Shown here: in pieces, positions 54,101 through 64,000 of the stretch
Numbering within the stretch: position 1 is the stretch's first letter
Layout of the letters: the number at the start of each line of letters is the position of its first letter
From: Holophagales bacterium
GTDB lineage: Bacteria > Acidobacteriota > Thermoanaerobaculia > UBA5066
DNA length: 64,000 bases
Direction of reading: 5' to 3'
NCBI GenBank assembly: GCA_016716705.1
Contig: JADJVF010000013.1
Coordinates: 62,001-126,000 of the forward strand
Notes under the pieces: model-generated
What the model was told of the DNA's origin: nothing
Seen by the model: only the letters and a program-made list of their open reading frames with translations
The model's database searches: none
Translations under genes and position numbers: made by a program

Positions 54101-57100
54101 CCGTGCTGCAGGCCGCGCCCGCTCCGGCGATCCCCGCTGCCGCCGTCCCCCGGGAGGACCCGTTGAAGCACGAGACCGCGACGCCCGCCGCCCCGCCTCC
54201 GTCCCCGGCCGCCACTGCCCGTCCCGTGGTCCTGGCCGGTTCGCCCTCGGAGTGGGTCCTGGCCTTCCAGGAGACCCAGCGGCAGACCGCCGAGGCGCAC
54301 GCCGTCTACCAGCGGGCGATGGCCGAGAGCCACTCCTCGTTCCTGCGCGTCGCGGAGTCGGGAATGCTCGGCCTCACCGCGATGGTGACGGGCCAGCCCC
54401 TGTCCGTTCCCGGGCCGCAGCTGGCAAGGGAGATCGCGCCGCGATATGCCCAGGAGCCGCCAGCGCCCGCGTGGGCCCCGGCTCCGGTCCAGGTGCAGTT
54501 TCCGGCTTTCGTGCCTGTCGCTGCCGCGGTCGAGGCGCCGAAGCCGTTTGCGGCGCCGTTCGTGCCGCCCGTCGCGTCATCGATCGTCGAGCAGCCCGTT
54601 CCCGCCGCGCAGTCCGTCGCGACAGTCCCCGCTCCGGTCGCGAAGCGCACCGACAGCGACCTCCAGGCCCTGATGCTGTCCGTCGTGGCCGAGAAGACGG
54701 GCTACCCGGCCGACATGCTGAACCTCGCGATGGACCTCGAGGGCGACCTCGGGATCGACTCGATCAAGAGGGTCGAGATTCTCTCGGCGGTGGCCGATCA
54801 GGCGCCGGAGCTGCGCTCGGTGGACATGGGGCACATGGGGTCGCTGCGCACCCTCGGCGCCATCGTCGAGTACATGAAGAGCCTCGGCCCGCAGGACGCG
54901 GCGGATTTCGCGACGAGGCGGACGGCCGTTTCCGACGTCGACCTGCAGGCGTTGATGCTGGCGGTCGTCGCGGAGAAGACGGGCTATCCGGCCGACATGC
55001 TCAACCTCGGGATGGACCTCGAGGGAGACCTCGGGATCGACTCGATCAAGCGGGTCGAGATCCTGTCGGCGGTGGCCGACCAGGCGCCGGAGCTGCGCTC
55101 GGTCGACATGGGGCACATGGGATCGCTGCGCACCCTCGGCGCGATCGTCGAGTACATGAAGGGCCTCGGGCAGCCGGGGCTGGCCGCTGCCGCGGCGACG
55201 CCCGTTGCGGTCCCGGCCGCGTCCGCGCCCGGTGTCTTCGGCGGGCCTGGTCAATGTGGCGGAAGCGACGAAAGCCGCACCGCGTCTCGGCCGTTTCGTC
55301 CTGGAGAGGATCGCGGCCCCGACCACCGGTCTCGCCCAGCCCGGGCTCCTGGGCGGCGGCGAGGTCTGGGTGACGGGCTCGGACGAGCTGAACGAGCCGC
55401 TGGCCGCCGAGCTGCGCGCCCGCGGCGTGAATGCGAAGGCCACCTCGAGCCTTCCCTCCGGAGCGACGGCCTGCATCTACCTCGGCGGCCTGCGGGACGT
55501 GGCGGACGTCGACGAGGCGATCGCCGTCAACCGCGAGGCGTTCGCCCTCGCGCGCACCCTGGCGGTCCGGCTCGAGAAGGAACGCGGCCTCTTCGTGACG
55601 GTGCAGGACACGGGCGCCGCCTTCGGAATGGCCCCGATGGACGCGCGCCGCGCGTGGCTCGCGGGCCTCCCGGCCCTCGTGAAGACCGCCGGCCAGGAGT
55701 GGCCGCACGCCTCCCTGAAGGCCATCGACCTCGAACGGGGCGGCCGCGGGCCGGAAGCGCTCGCGAAGGCTCTGGCGACCGAGCTGCTCGAAGGGGGCGG
55801 CGAGGCGGAGGTGGCGCTCCCCGCCTCCGGAGGCCGGTTCACGCTGCGCAGCGTGGAGAGGTCCGTCGCGAAGGGAGAGCCGGTGATCGTTCGCGGGGAC
55901 GTCGTCGTCGTCTCGGGCGGCGCCCGGGGCGTCACGGCGGCCTGCATCGAGGAGTGGGCGCGCGAGAGCCGCGCGCGGTTCGTCCTCCTCGGCCGGACGC
56001 CCCTCGCGCCGGAGCCCGCCTGCTGCGCGGGCGTCGCGGACGAGCCGGGCCTGAAGAAGGCGCTCCTCGCCGAGGCCCGGAGCCAGGGTCAGAGCCCCGC
56101 TCCGGCCGAGCTGGGGGCCCGGGTCCACGAGGTGCTCTCCAATCGCGAGATCCGCCGGACCCTCGCGGCGATCCAGGCCGCGGGGGGCGAGGTGCGGTAC
56201 GAGGCGGTGAGCGTCGAAGACGCCGGGGCGCTGGGCGGCGTCCTCGCCCGCGTTCGCTCCGAGTGGGGCCCCGTCGCCGGGCTGGTCCACGCCGCGGGCG
56301 TCCTGGCCGACCGGAGGATCTCCGAGAAGACGGACGAACAGTTCGACCGCGTCTTCGACACGAAGGTGAAGGGGCTTCTCGCGCTCCTCGCCGCGACCGC
56401 GGACGACCCGCTGAAGCTCCTCTGCGTCTTCTCGTCGGTTTCGGCCCGCTGCGGCAACAACGGCCAGGCCGACTACGCCATGGCGAACGAGGTCCTCGCG
56501 AAGGTCGCCTGGGCCGAGTCCCGTCGCCGGCCGGAGATGCTCGTGAAGTCGTTCGGGTGGGGACCCTGGGAGGGCGGGATGGTGACGCCCCAGCTGAAGG
56601 CGCGGTTCGCGTCGCTCGGCGTCCCAATGATCCCGCTCGCCGTCGGGGCCCGCATGTTCGTCGACGAGGTCCGCGGCGCGCAGACCGCGGAAGTGGAGCT
56701 CGTCCTCGGGGGAGAACCGAAGGCGGAAGCGCTCCTCTTCGCGGGCGCCGAGGCCCGGGTCCAGGAGCTCGAGCTGAAGGTCCAGCGGGGGAGCCACGGC
56801 TACCTCGAAGGGCACGCGATCAAGGGAATTCCCGTCATCCCCGTCGTCCTCGCGGCCGAGTGGCTCTCGCGTGCGGCCCGCTCATTCCGGCCCGGCCTGG
56901 TCCTCGCCGCCCTGCACGACATCAAGGTCCTCAAGGGAATAAGGCTCGGAGGGTTCGACAACGGGGGCGACCGGTTCGTGATCGAGGCGCGTCCGATTCC
57001 GAGCAGCCGGGGCGCCCAGCTGCAGCTGGACGTCCGCGGCTCGGGCGGGACCCACCACTACAGCGCCCGGGCCGAGCTGCTCTCGGAGCTCGACGCCCAG

Positions 57101-57562
57101 GGCCCGGCGCTGCCCCAGCTCGAGCTCGGGGAGTGGTCCGGGGAGCCGATCTACGGCGACCTCCTGTTTCACCGCGGCGCCTTCGAGCTGATCGAGCAGG
57201 TCGACGGGATCTCCGACCACGGGGCCGGAGGACGCGTCCGGGGCGTCGAGCGCGCGGGCTGGCCGAACGGCTCGGCGAATCCCTGGCAGCTCGACGTGGC
57301 GGCTCTCGACGGAGGGCTGCAGGTCGCGGTCCTCTACGCGCAGCGGATGCTCGGGCGGGACAACCTGCCGACGACGATCGGAGAGCTGCGGCCGTACAGG
57401 TCGTCTCCCGCGCCGGGCGTCGTCAACGTGGCGGCCTACCGCCGCAAGGTGGGGAGCCACGGGGTCACGACCGACATCCACTTCACCGACGAGAAGGGCG
57501 TGCGGCTGGCGGCTCTCCTCGGAGTCGAGAACCACGCGTTGCCGGCCGGCAGCCAGGCCTGA
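51181..57562 (+). CDS. pfaA: PfaA-like PUFA synthase subunit: KS-AT-ACP-ACP-KR-DH (one frameshift)
   Basis: A type I iterative megasynthase of about 2126 residues. The ketosynthase has C211 in DAACAST, H346 in EAHGTGTKAGD and H387 in QIGHAKAAAG. The acyltransferase (about 587-890) has the nucleophile S689 in GGHSLGE. A helical linker (about 1020-1075) follows. Two acyl carrier domains have phosphopantetheine serines S1194 and S1288 in LGIDSIKR. After a one-base shift near 55225-55250 the sequence continues SSAGLVNVAEATKAAPRL into a ketoreductase (VVVSGGARGVTAACIEEW, SVSARCGNNGQADYAMAN) and a C-terminal dehydratase-like fold (LEGHAIKGIPVIPVVLAAEW). Two carriers is few: marine PfaA proteins have five or more. 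Confidence 0.93.
54658..54888 (+). repeat. First of two near-identical ACP-coding units
   Basis: This 231-base unit encodes the first acyl carrier domain (DLQALMLSVVAEKTGYPADM to VEYMKSLG). Its copy starts 282 bases later at 54940. The two protein units differ at only three of 77 positions. Confidence 0.85.
54940..55170 (+). repeat. Second of two near-identical ACP-coding units
   Basis: This unit encodes the second acyl carrier domain (DLQALMLAVVAEKTGYPADM to VEYMKGLG). DNA differences from the first copy are mainly at third codon positions, so the duplication is maintained by selection or by occasional conversion and is not brand new. Confidence 0.85.
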
Positions 57563-57566
57563 CCTC

Positions 57567-60500
57567 GTGGCCTTCGCCCCGATCGCCATCGTCGGGCGGT
57601 CCTGCGTCCTGCCGGGCGCCCTGGACCCGTCCGCGCTCTGGGAGCTCGTCGCCGCGGGGCGCGACCTCGTCGGCCCGGCCCCGCAAGGACGCTGGGGGCT
57701 CGACCCGGACCAGATCCTCCGTCCGTCCGGCCCGGCCCCGGACGGCTCCTGGTCCGACCGGGGCGGCTACGTTTCCGGGTTCGAGACGATCTGGGACCCG
57801 TCGGGGTTCGGGGTTGGCGAGAAGGAGCTCGAAGGGCTCGACCAACTGGTGTACTGGGTCCTCCACACGGCCCGGGAGGCGCTGAGAGACTCGGGGGACG
57901 AGAAGTCCGGGCTCGCGCACGCGACCGCCACGGGCGCGGCCGCCCGGCCACGGACAGGGGCCGTCTTTGGCAACCTCGGTTTCCCTTCCGAGGGGATGGC
58001 CGCTTTCGCGCGGAGCGTCTGGACCGGAAACGGCACCGGCGGAGGGGGTGCCGCCGTCGACCCGCGGAACCGGTTCATGAGCGGCGGGACCGCCGCTCTC
58101 CTGCGCCGCGCGCTGGGGCTGGGAGCGGGCGCCTTCTGCCTCGACGCCGCCTGCGCGAGCTCGCTCTACGCCATCAAGCTCGCCTGCGACCGCCTCCACG
58201 ACGGCGAGGCCGACGTGATGCTCGCGGGCGCCGTGCAGCGCGCCGACGACCTCTTCCTGCACGTCGGGTTCACCGCTCTCGGCGCCCTGAGCCGGAGCGG
58301 CCGCTCGCGCCCCTTTCACAGGGGAGCCGACGGCCTCGTCCCCGCGGAGGGCGCCGCCTTCGTCGTCCTGAAGCGGCTCGGCGACGCCCGGCGGAACGGC
58401 GACACGATCCACGGCGTCATCCGGGGCGTGGGCCTGTCGAACGACGGGCGCGGCAAGGGGCTCCTCGCCCCGTCCGAGGAAGGGCAGGAGCGGGCCATTC
58501 GGGCCGCGTACGCGGAGGCGGGATTCGGTCCGGAACGGGTCTCCCTGATCGAGGCGCACGCCACGGGGACGCCGATCGGAGATGGCGCGGAGATCCGCAG
58601 CACGGGCGCGGTCTTCGCGGGGCTCTCCGGCGTGCCGCTCGGGTCGCTCAAGTCGAACCTGGGGCACCTGATCACGGCCGCCGGCGTGGCCGGCCTCCTG
58701 AAGGTGCTCGGGGCGATGAAGGCAGGAATGCGGCCGCCCACGCTCCACGCGGGGGAACCGCTCGACGCGCTCGCAGGCTCGCCCTTCCGGCTCGTCGAAC
58801 GGCTCGAGCCCTGGACGTGCGAAGGGCCGAGGGTCGCCGCGGTCTCGGCGTTCGGCTTCGGCGGGAACAACGCCCACCTGATCGTCTCGGAGGACGACCC
58901 GGAGCTGGAGCGAACGAGCGGTGCACGGGATGCGGCGACCTCGGCCGCGGCAGCCGCGGCAGCCGGGAGTTCGAAGCCTCCCGTCCTCGCCGTCGTCGGC
59001 CTCGGCTGCGCCGTGGCGAACGCCCCGAATCGTCCGCGATTCGCCGAGGTCCTCTTCTCGGACGCGAGCCTTCTCGACGCGCGAGGCGAAGGCCGCTTCG
59101 GTCCCGTCGAGCTCGACCTCGAGGGGCTTCGCTTTCCACCGAAGGACCTCGGCCAGACGCTGCCACAGCAGCTCGCCACGCTCCGGGCCGCCTGCGAGGC
59201 GCTCGCCGGGAGCAGTGCGCTCCCGCGCGAGCGGACCGGGATCTTCGTCGGAATGGAGCCCGACCCCGAGGTGGCCCGGTGGGGTGCGCGCTGGCGCCTG
59301 GCCCGCACGGCCCGCGAAGCCGGGGCCTCGACGGAGTGGCTGCAGGAAGCGCGCGACGCGGTCGTCCCCGTCCTCGAAGCGGCGTCCGTCGTCGGCACGA
59401 TGCCGAACATCCCGGCGAACCGGCTCAGCTCCCAGCTCGACCTGGGGGGGCGCGCGTTCACGGTCCAGGCGGGAGAGGCGTCGGGAACGGTGGCCCTCTC
59501 TCTCGCGATGCGGGCCCTCTGCAGCGGCGAGCTGGACGCGGCGCTCGTCGGCGCCGTCGACCTCTCCTGCGAGAGCGTCCACAGGAGCGCGATCGAGGCC
59601 CTTGCCGGCGAGGGGACGGCAAGCCCGGCCGGAGACGCCGCGGTGGTCCTCGTCGTCAAGCGACTGGAGGATGCCGAGCGGGACGGCGACCGCGTCTACG
59701 CGCTGATCGAAGAGATCGAAGGGGCCAAGCAACGAGAAGAAGGTCACGAGATAGAGGCGCGAGGGGAGCCGGTAAAGCTTCTCGACCTCGTCGGCGAGAC
59801 ACCGGTGAGCCTCGTGTCGCGCTTCGGGCACTCCTACGCCGCGTCGGACCTCGTCCACGTCGCCGTCGCTGCCCTCAGCCTCCACCACCGCAGGCTTCCC
59901 GGGGGACGGCCCTGGCTGCCGTCCAGCCCCTCGGCCCGCGTGGCGCGCGTCGGGGTGGCGGGTGGCCCGCGGATCAAGCTAACGGAGGCCCAGGGTCACC
60001 CGCGCTGCGCCGAGGACGACGCCCCGCGGCTGCGCTGCTACTCCGGACCCGATCGCGCGGCTGTGATCGACGCGCTTCACAGCGGCCGCGAGGGCCTCGG
60101 CGAGGAAGATCCTGTCCGCCTGGTCCTCGTGGCGACGGAAGGCTCCTTCGAAAGCGTGCGGGTGCGGGCCCTGTCGCATCTCGAGACGGGCGCTCCCGCC
60201 GGTCCCGGAATCCACTTCCGCGAGCGGCCTGTGAACGGCGACGTCGCCTTCGTCTTTGCCGGCGCCGGCGCCGCCTATCGCGGCATGGGACGCGACCTCC
60301 TCGAGCGGCTCCCGGGGCTCGCAGTCTCCCTCGCTCGCCGCAGCCGCAGGCTCCCACGCGCGCTCGCCTGGTCCTTCGAAGACGACGCCCGCGAGCCGGC
60401 GGTCCTCGAGCAGCTCTGGGGGGCCTCGGCTCTCTGCCAGCTCCACGCCGAGCTGACGCGGGGGTTCCTGGGGCTCGAGCCCCACGCCTGGATGGGGTAC

Positions 60501-63500
60501 TCCTCCGGCGAGACGAACGCCCTCCTGGCTTCGGGGACCTGGGCCGACGCCGACGCGCTCGTGGCGGAGAGCGAGAGCTCGGGGCTCTTCACGCGGGACC
60601 TCGGCGGGAGCTTCGCGGCGGTCGAACGCGCGTGGGGCGTTCCGGTCCGCTGGGCGTCCTGGACGGTCCTCGCTCCCGTCGCCGACGTGACGGCCGCCCT
60701 CGCGAGCGAGGAGCGGGTTCACCTCGCGATCGTCCACGGCGACGCGGACTGCGTCATCTCCGGAGACGAAGGCGGATGCGCCCGGGTCGTCGAGGCGCTG
60801 GGTAGAGGCCGATGCCTGCGCCTCGGCTACCCGCTCGCGGTCCACGTTCCCGAGCTCGACGCGGTTCGGGAGGAGTGGCTATCGCTGCACCGCCGGCCGA
60901 CGACGCCGCCCCTCCGGCCGGGTCGCGGCCGCCCGCCCGCTTCTACACGAACGCCACGGCCGTCCGCTACGTGCCGACGTCCGAGAGCTGCGCGCAGGCG
61001 ATCCTCGGCCAGGCGAACCGGACGCTCGACCTGCGCCCGACCGTCCTCGCGGCCTGGGAGGACGGCGTCCGCGTCTTCGTCGAGCACGGGCCGCAGGCGG
61101 CGTGCGGCCGCTGGATCCGCGCGATCCTCGGCGAGCGCGAGGCGCTCGTCGTCAGCCTCGACCGGAAGGGGCAGGGCCTCGAGGCGACCCTCGACGCCGT
61201 CGCGGCGCTCGTCGCCGCGGGCGTGCCGATGCGCGCCGGGGCTCTCGACGAGCTCGACGCCCTGCTGCGGGCGGAACGGCCCTCCCCTCGGAGCGGCCGG
61301 AGCCTCGCCTTCCCGGCGCACTTTCCCGAGGTGAAGCTCCTGCCCGTCCCTTTGCCGATCGTCGCGCCGGACCCGGCGGGCGCGCGCGTCATGGCCCCGG
61401 CTCCGGTCCTGCCGCCGGTCCTCGACGAAGACTGGAACGTCCGGTCGCGCGATCCCGTCGTGCCGATCGCTCCGCCCGCGCCTTCCGCACCGGTCGCGTC
61501 CCCCGTCCTTCAGGGCTTGCTCGACCACGTCGCCCAGCTCTCGAGAATCCAGCAGGACTACGTTCTGGCGCAGCAGGCTCTGCACGAGCGGTTCCTCTCT
61601 GGGCGCGGCGCGGCGATGGAGACGTTCCTCCACGCAGCGCGCCGTGCGGGAACGACGGAAAGTGTTCCGGCGTTCCCGGAGACCCCGATGATTTCGACGG
61701 CTCCGACGCCTGTCGAGAAACCTCATCGCAGCGGAGGTCCCGTCGGTCCCCGATTCGACCGCGGCCAGCTCGAGATCCACGCCGGAGGCCGGATCTCGGA
61801 GCTCTTCGGTCGGGATTTCGCGGCGCAGGACGGCTACGCACGCCAGGTCCGGATGCCGCTCCCTCCGCTCCTCCTCGCCGACCGGGTCGTCGGTCTCGCG
61901 GCCGAGCCGGCGAGCATGGGGAAGGGGACGATCTGGACCGAGACCGACGTGACGTGGGATTCCTGGTACCTGCACCAGGGCCACATGCCGGCGGGCGTGA
62001 TGATCGAGGCGGGCCAGGCCGACCTGATGCTCATCTCGTACCTCGGCGTCGACCTCCTGAACAGGGGAGAGCGGGTCTACCGGCTCCTCGGCTGCGAGCT
62101 GACGTATCACGGGGACCTGCCGCGCGCCGGGGACACGCTTCGTTTCGGCATCCACCTCGACGGCCACGCGGCGCAGGACGCCGTGAGGCTGATGTTCTTC
62201 CACTACGACTGCACGAACGGCGACCGGCCGCAGCTGACGGTGCGCAAGGGCCAGGCGGGCTTCTTCACGGACGCGGAGCTCGCCGCCTCCGCCGGGTGCC
62301 TCTGGAGCCCCGAGACGCAGGCGATCGTCCCCGAGCCGCGCCTCGCGCCGCCGGCCGTGGGCTGCGGGAAGAGCAGCTTCGACAGGGGAGACCTCGACGC
62401 GTTCGCCCGGGGCGACGCGTTTGCCTGCTTCGGCCCGGGATTCGAGAGGGCGCAGACGCACACGCGCAGCCCGCGCATCCAGGACGGGCGGATGCTCCTG
62501 CAGGATCGCGTCACCGACTTCGACGTCGCGGGCGGACCGTGGGGCCGCGGCTACCTGCGCGCGGAGCTCGACGTCCGCCCGGACCTCTGGTTCTTCGACG
62601 GCCACTTCAAGAACGACCCGTGCATGCCCGGGACCCTGATGTTCGAGGGGTGCCTGCAGGCGATGGCGTTCTACCTCGCGGCGCTCGGCTTCACACTGCC
62701 GCGGGACGGCTGGCGGTTCCGGCCCGTCTCCGACCTGCCGTACCAGCTCCAGTGCCGCGGCCAGGTCACCCCCTCGTCGCGCAGGCTCGTCACGGAGGTG
62801 TTCGTCGAGGAGGTCGTCGACGGCCCGGTCCCCACGCTCTTCGCCGACCTCCTCTGCACGGTCGACGGCCTGAAGGCGTTCCACGCGCGGCGCGTCGCGC
62901 TCGAGCTCGTCCCCGACTGGCCTCTCGAGGCGATGCCGGCGCTTCTCGCCGAGGCCGCTGCCGACACGCGGCCGGCGGCGGAGTCCGACGGCTTCCGCTT
63001 CGACCAGGCGAGCCTCCTGGCCTGCGCGTGGGGGAAGCCCTCGAAGGCCTTCGGGCCGATCTATACCCGCTTCGACGGGCCGGGGCGCGTCGCCCGGCTG
63101 CCGGGGCCGCCCTATCTCTTCATGAGCCGCGTGACGGAAGTGGACGGCCCGATCGGAGTGATGAAGCCCGGGGCGTCGGTCACCGTCGAGTACGACGTGC
63201 CGCCCGACGCCTGGTACTTCGGCGAGAACGGCTGCCGGACGATGCCGTTCGCGGTCCTCCTCGAGGCGGTGCTGCAGCCGTGCGGCTGGCTCTCGAGCTA
63301 CGTCGGTTCGGCGCTCAGCGTCGACGAGGAGCTCGGCTTCCGCAACCTCGACGGGACGGGGACGCTCCTCGGCGAGGTCTTCCCAGACACCGGCACGCTC
63401 ACGACGCGCGTGAAGCTGAACACCGTCTCGGCCACCGGGACGATGATCATCGAGTCGTTCGAGGTGACCTGCTTCGCGGATGAGAGGCCGGTCTACGAGA

Positions 63501-64000
63501 TGAAGACCGTCTTCGGCTTCTTCCCGCCGGCCGCGCTCGCCAACCAGGCCGGGTTGCCGATCCCTGACGCCCACCGCGAGCTCCTCGAGCGGCCGAGCGA
63601 CTTCCTCGTCGACCTCACCGCACGGCCGCCGGCATTCTTCGATCCCCGCCGGCCGCGGCTCGCGGGACCGATGCTCCTGATGCTCGACCGCGTCGACGGC
63701 CTCTGGCCCGAAGCGGGCAAGGCCGGTCTCGGCCAGATGCGGGCCGTCAAGGACGTCGACACGGACGAGTGGTTCTTCAAGGCCCACTTCTTCCAGGACC
63801 CCGTGCAGCCCGGCTCCCTCGGGATCGAGGCGATGATCCAGGCGCTGCAGCTCTTCATGCTCCAGGCGGGAATGGACGACGGGATCGTCGCGCCCCGCTT
63901 CGAGGCCATCGGGTTGGAGACGGAGCTGACCTGGAAGTACCGCGGGCAGGTCCTTCCGCACCACCGGACGGTCCACACGACGATCGAGATCACGGCGGCG
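57567..64000 (+). CDS. pfaC: PfaC-like PUFA synthase subunit: KS-CLF-AT-DH..., 3' end off the window (one frameshift)
   Basis: The start is GTG, four bases after pfaA. The first ketosynthase has C196 in DAACASS, then EAHATGTPIGD and SNLGHLITAAG. The second is a chain-length-factor type: the cysteine position is Glu (E637 in VQAGEASGTVAL). An acyltransferase follows (VFAGAGAAYRGMGRDLLE, nucleophile S979 in GYSSGE). A base is lost near 60870-60900; reading resumes ARFYTNATAVRYVPTSE, VFVEHGPQAACGRWI. A helical linker (about 61500-61640) precedes FabA-like hotdog dehydratase segments: RMPLPPLLLADRVVG, GHMPAGVMIEAGQADLMLIS, WFFDGHFKNDPCMPGTLMFE and WFFKAHFFQDPVQPGSLGIE. The gene runs past 64000. 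In myxobacteria the equivalent protein ends with an acylglycerol-phosphate acyltransferase, which cannot be checked here. Confidence 0.92.

Noticed and set aside
51181..57885. A PfaA protein of 2234 residues ending at 57885 in the first frame
   Set aside because: After about 55250 that frame codes only Arg/Gly/Pro-rich sequence, while the ketoreductase and dehydratase continue in another frame to 57562.

Overview
The window is about 70% G+C and densely packed, and looks like chromosome from a Gram-negative member of the Acidobacteriota, perhaps near Thermoanaerobaculia. The reasons are the acidobacterial-type VWA protein, paired M16 zinc proteases, several Ser/Thr kinases with TPR or beta-propeller ectodomains, OmpA and DUF3943 outer-membrane proteins, and a B-type succinate dehydrogenase. 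The assignment is an inference from gene content. I recognised no rRNA, tRNA, CRISPR array, phage or intact insertion sequence.

Layout. 1-6650: a potassium-uptake island. kdpFAB and two further tiny membrane-peptide genes run leftward, kimA runs rightward, and kdpDE runs leftward again, so kimA splits the kdp structural genes from their two-component regulator. 6730-11270: ribosome rescue (arfB), a YciA-like thioesterase, a HerA-type ATPase, a 660-base gene-poor stretch with repeats, and two small genes. 11403-15738: mdh-sdhCAB. 15869-18843: aroF, chorismate mutase, cmoA and an ICMT-like methyltransferase, with start and stop codons overlapping throughout. 18908-22558: a methyltransferase and a membrane kinase. 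22527-25047: TauE-like exporter, exported rhodanese, membrane protein. 25283-32872: envelope and secreted proteins (DUF3943, PAP2, M16 pair, DUF2780, SPFH plus ribbon-helix-helix). 33020-39981: YcaQ-like glycosylase, a VPS10-like beta-propeller coupled to proC, sucCD. 40168-46331: a TPR kinase, ndk, a TPR protein, a VWA protein and an OmpA lipoprotein. 46395-49441: pseudouridine synthase, Xaa-Pro aminopeptidase, TetR regulator.

49512 to the right edge is the most notable block: a polyunsaturated-fatty-acid type (Pfa) synthase operon. It is ordered as enoyl reductase (PfaD); KS-AT-ACP-ACP-KR-DH (PfaA); then KS-CLF-AT-DH (PfaC type with a built-in AT), which runs off the window. This is the order and domain fusion I know from myxobacterial pfa clusters. 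A divergent tetR gene with a clear inverted-repeat operator sits at its head.

Sequence quality matters here. At least eleven genes, including core TCA genes sdhA and sucC, carry single-base frameshifts, mostly in C or G runs, and two genes are interrupted by patches of almost pure G or C. The simplest reading is consensus error in a draft (probably long-read or metagenomic) assembly, not gene decay. Frameshifted genes are annotated below as single loci.
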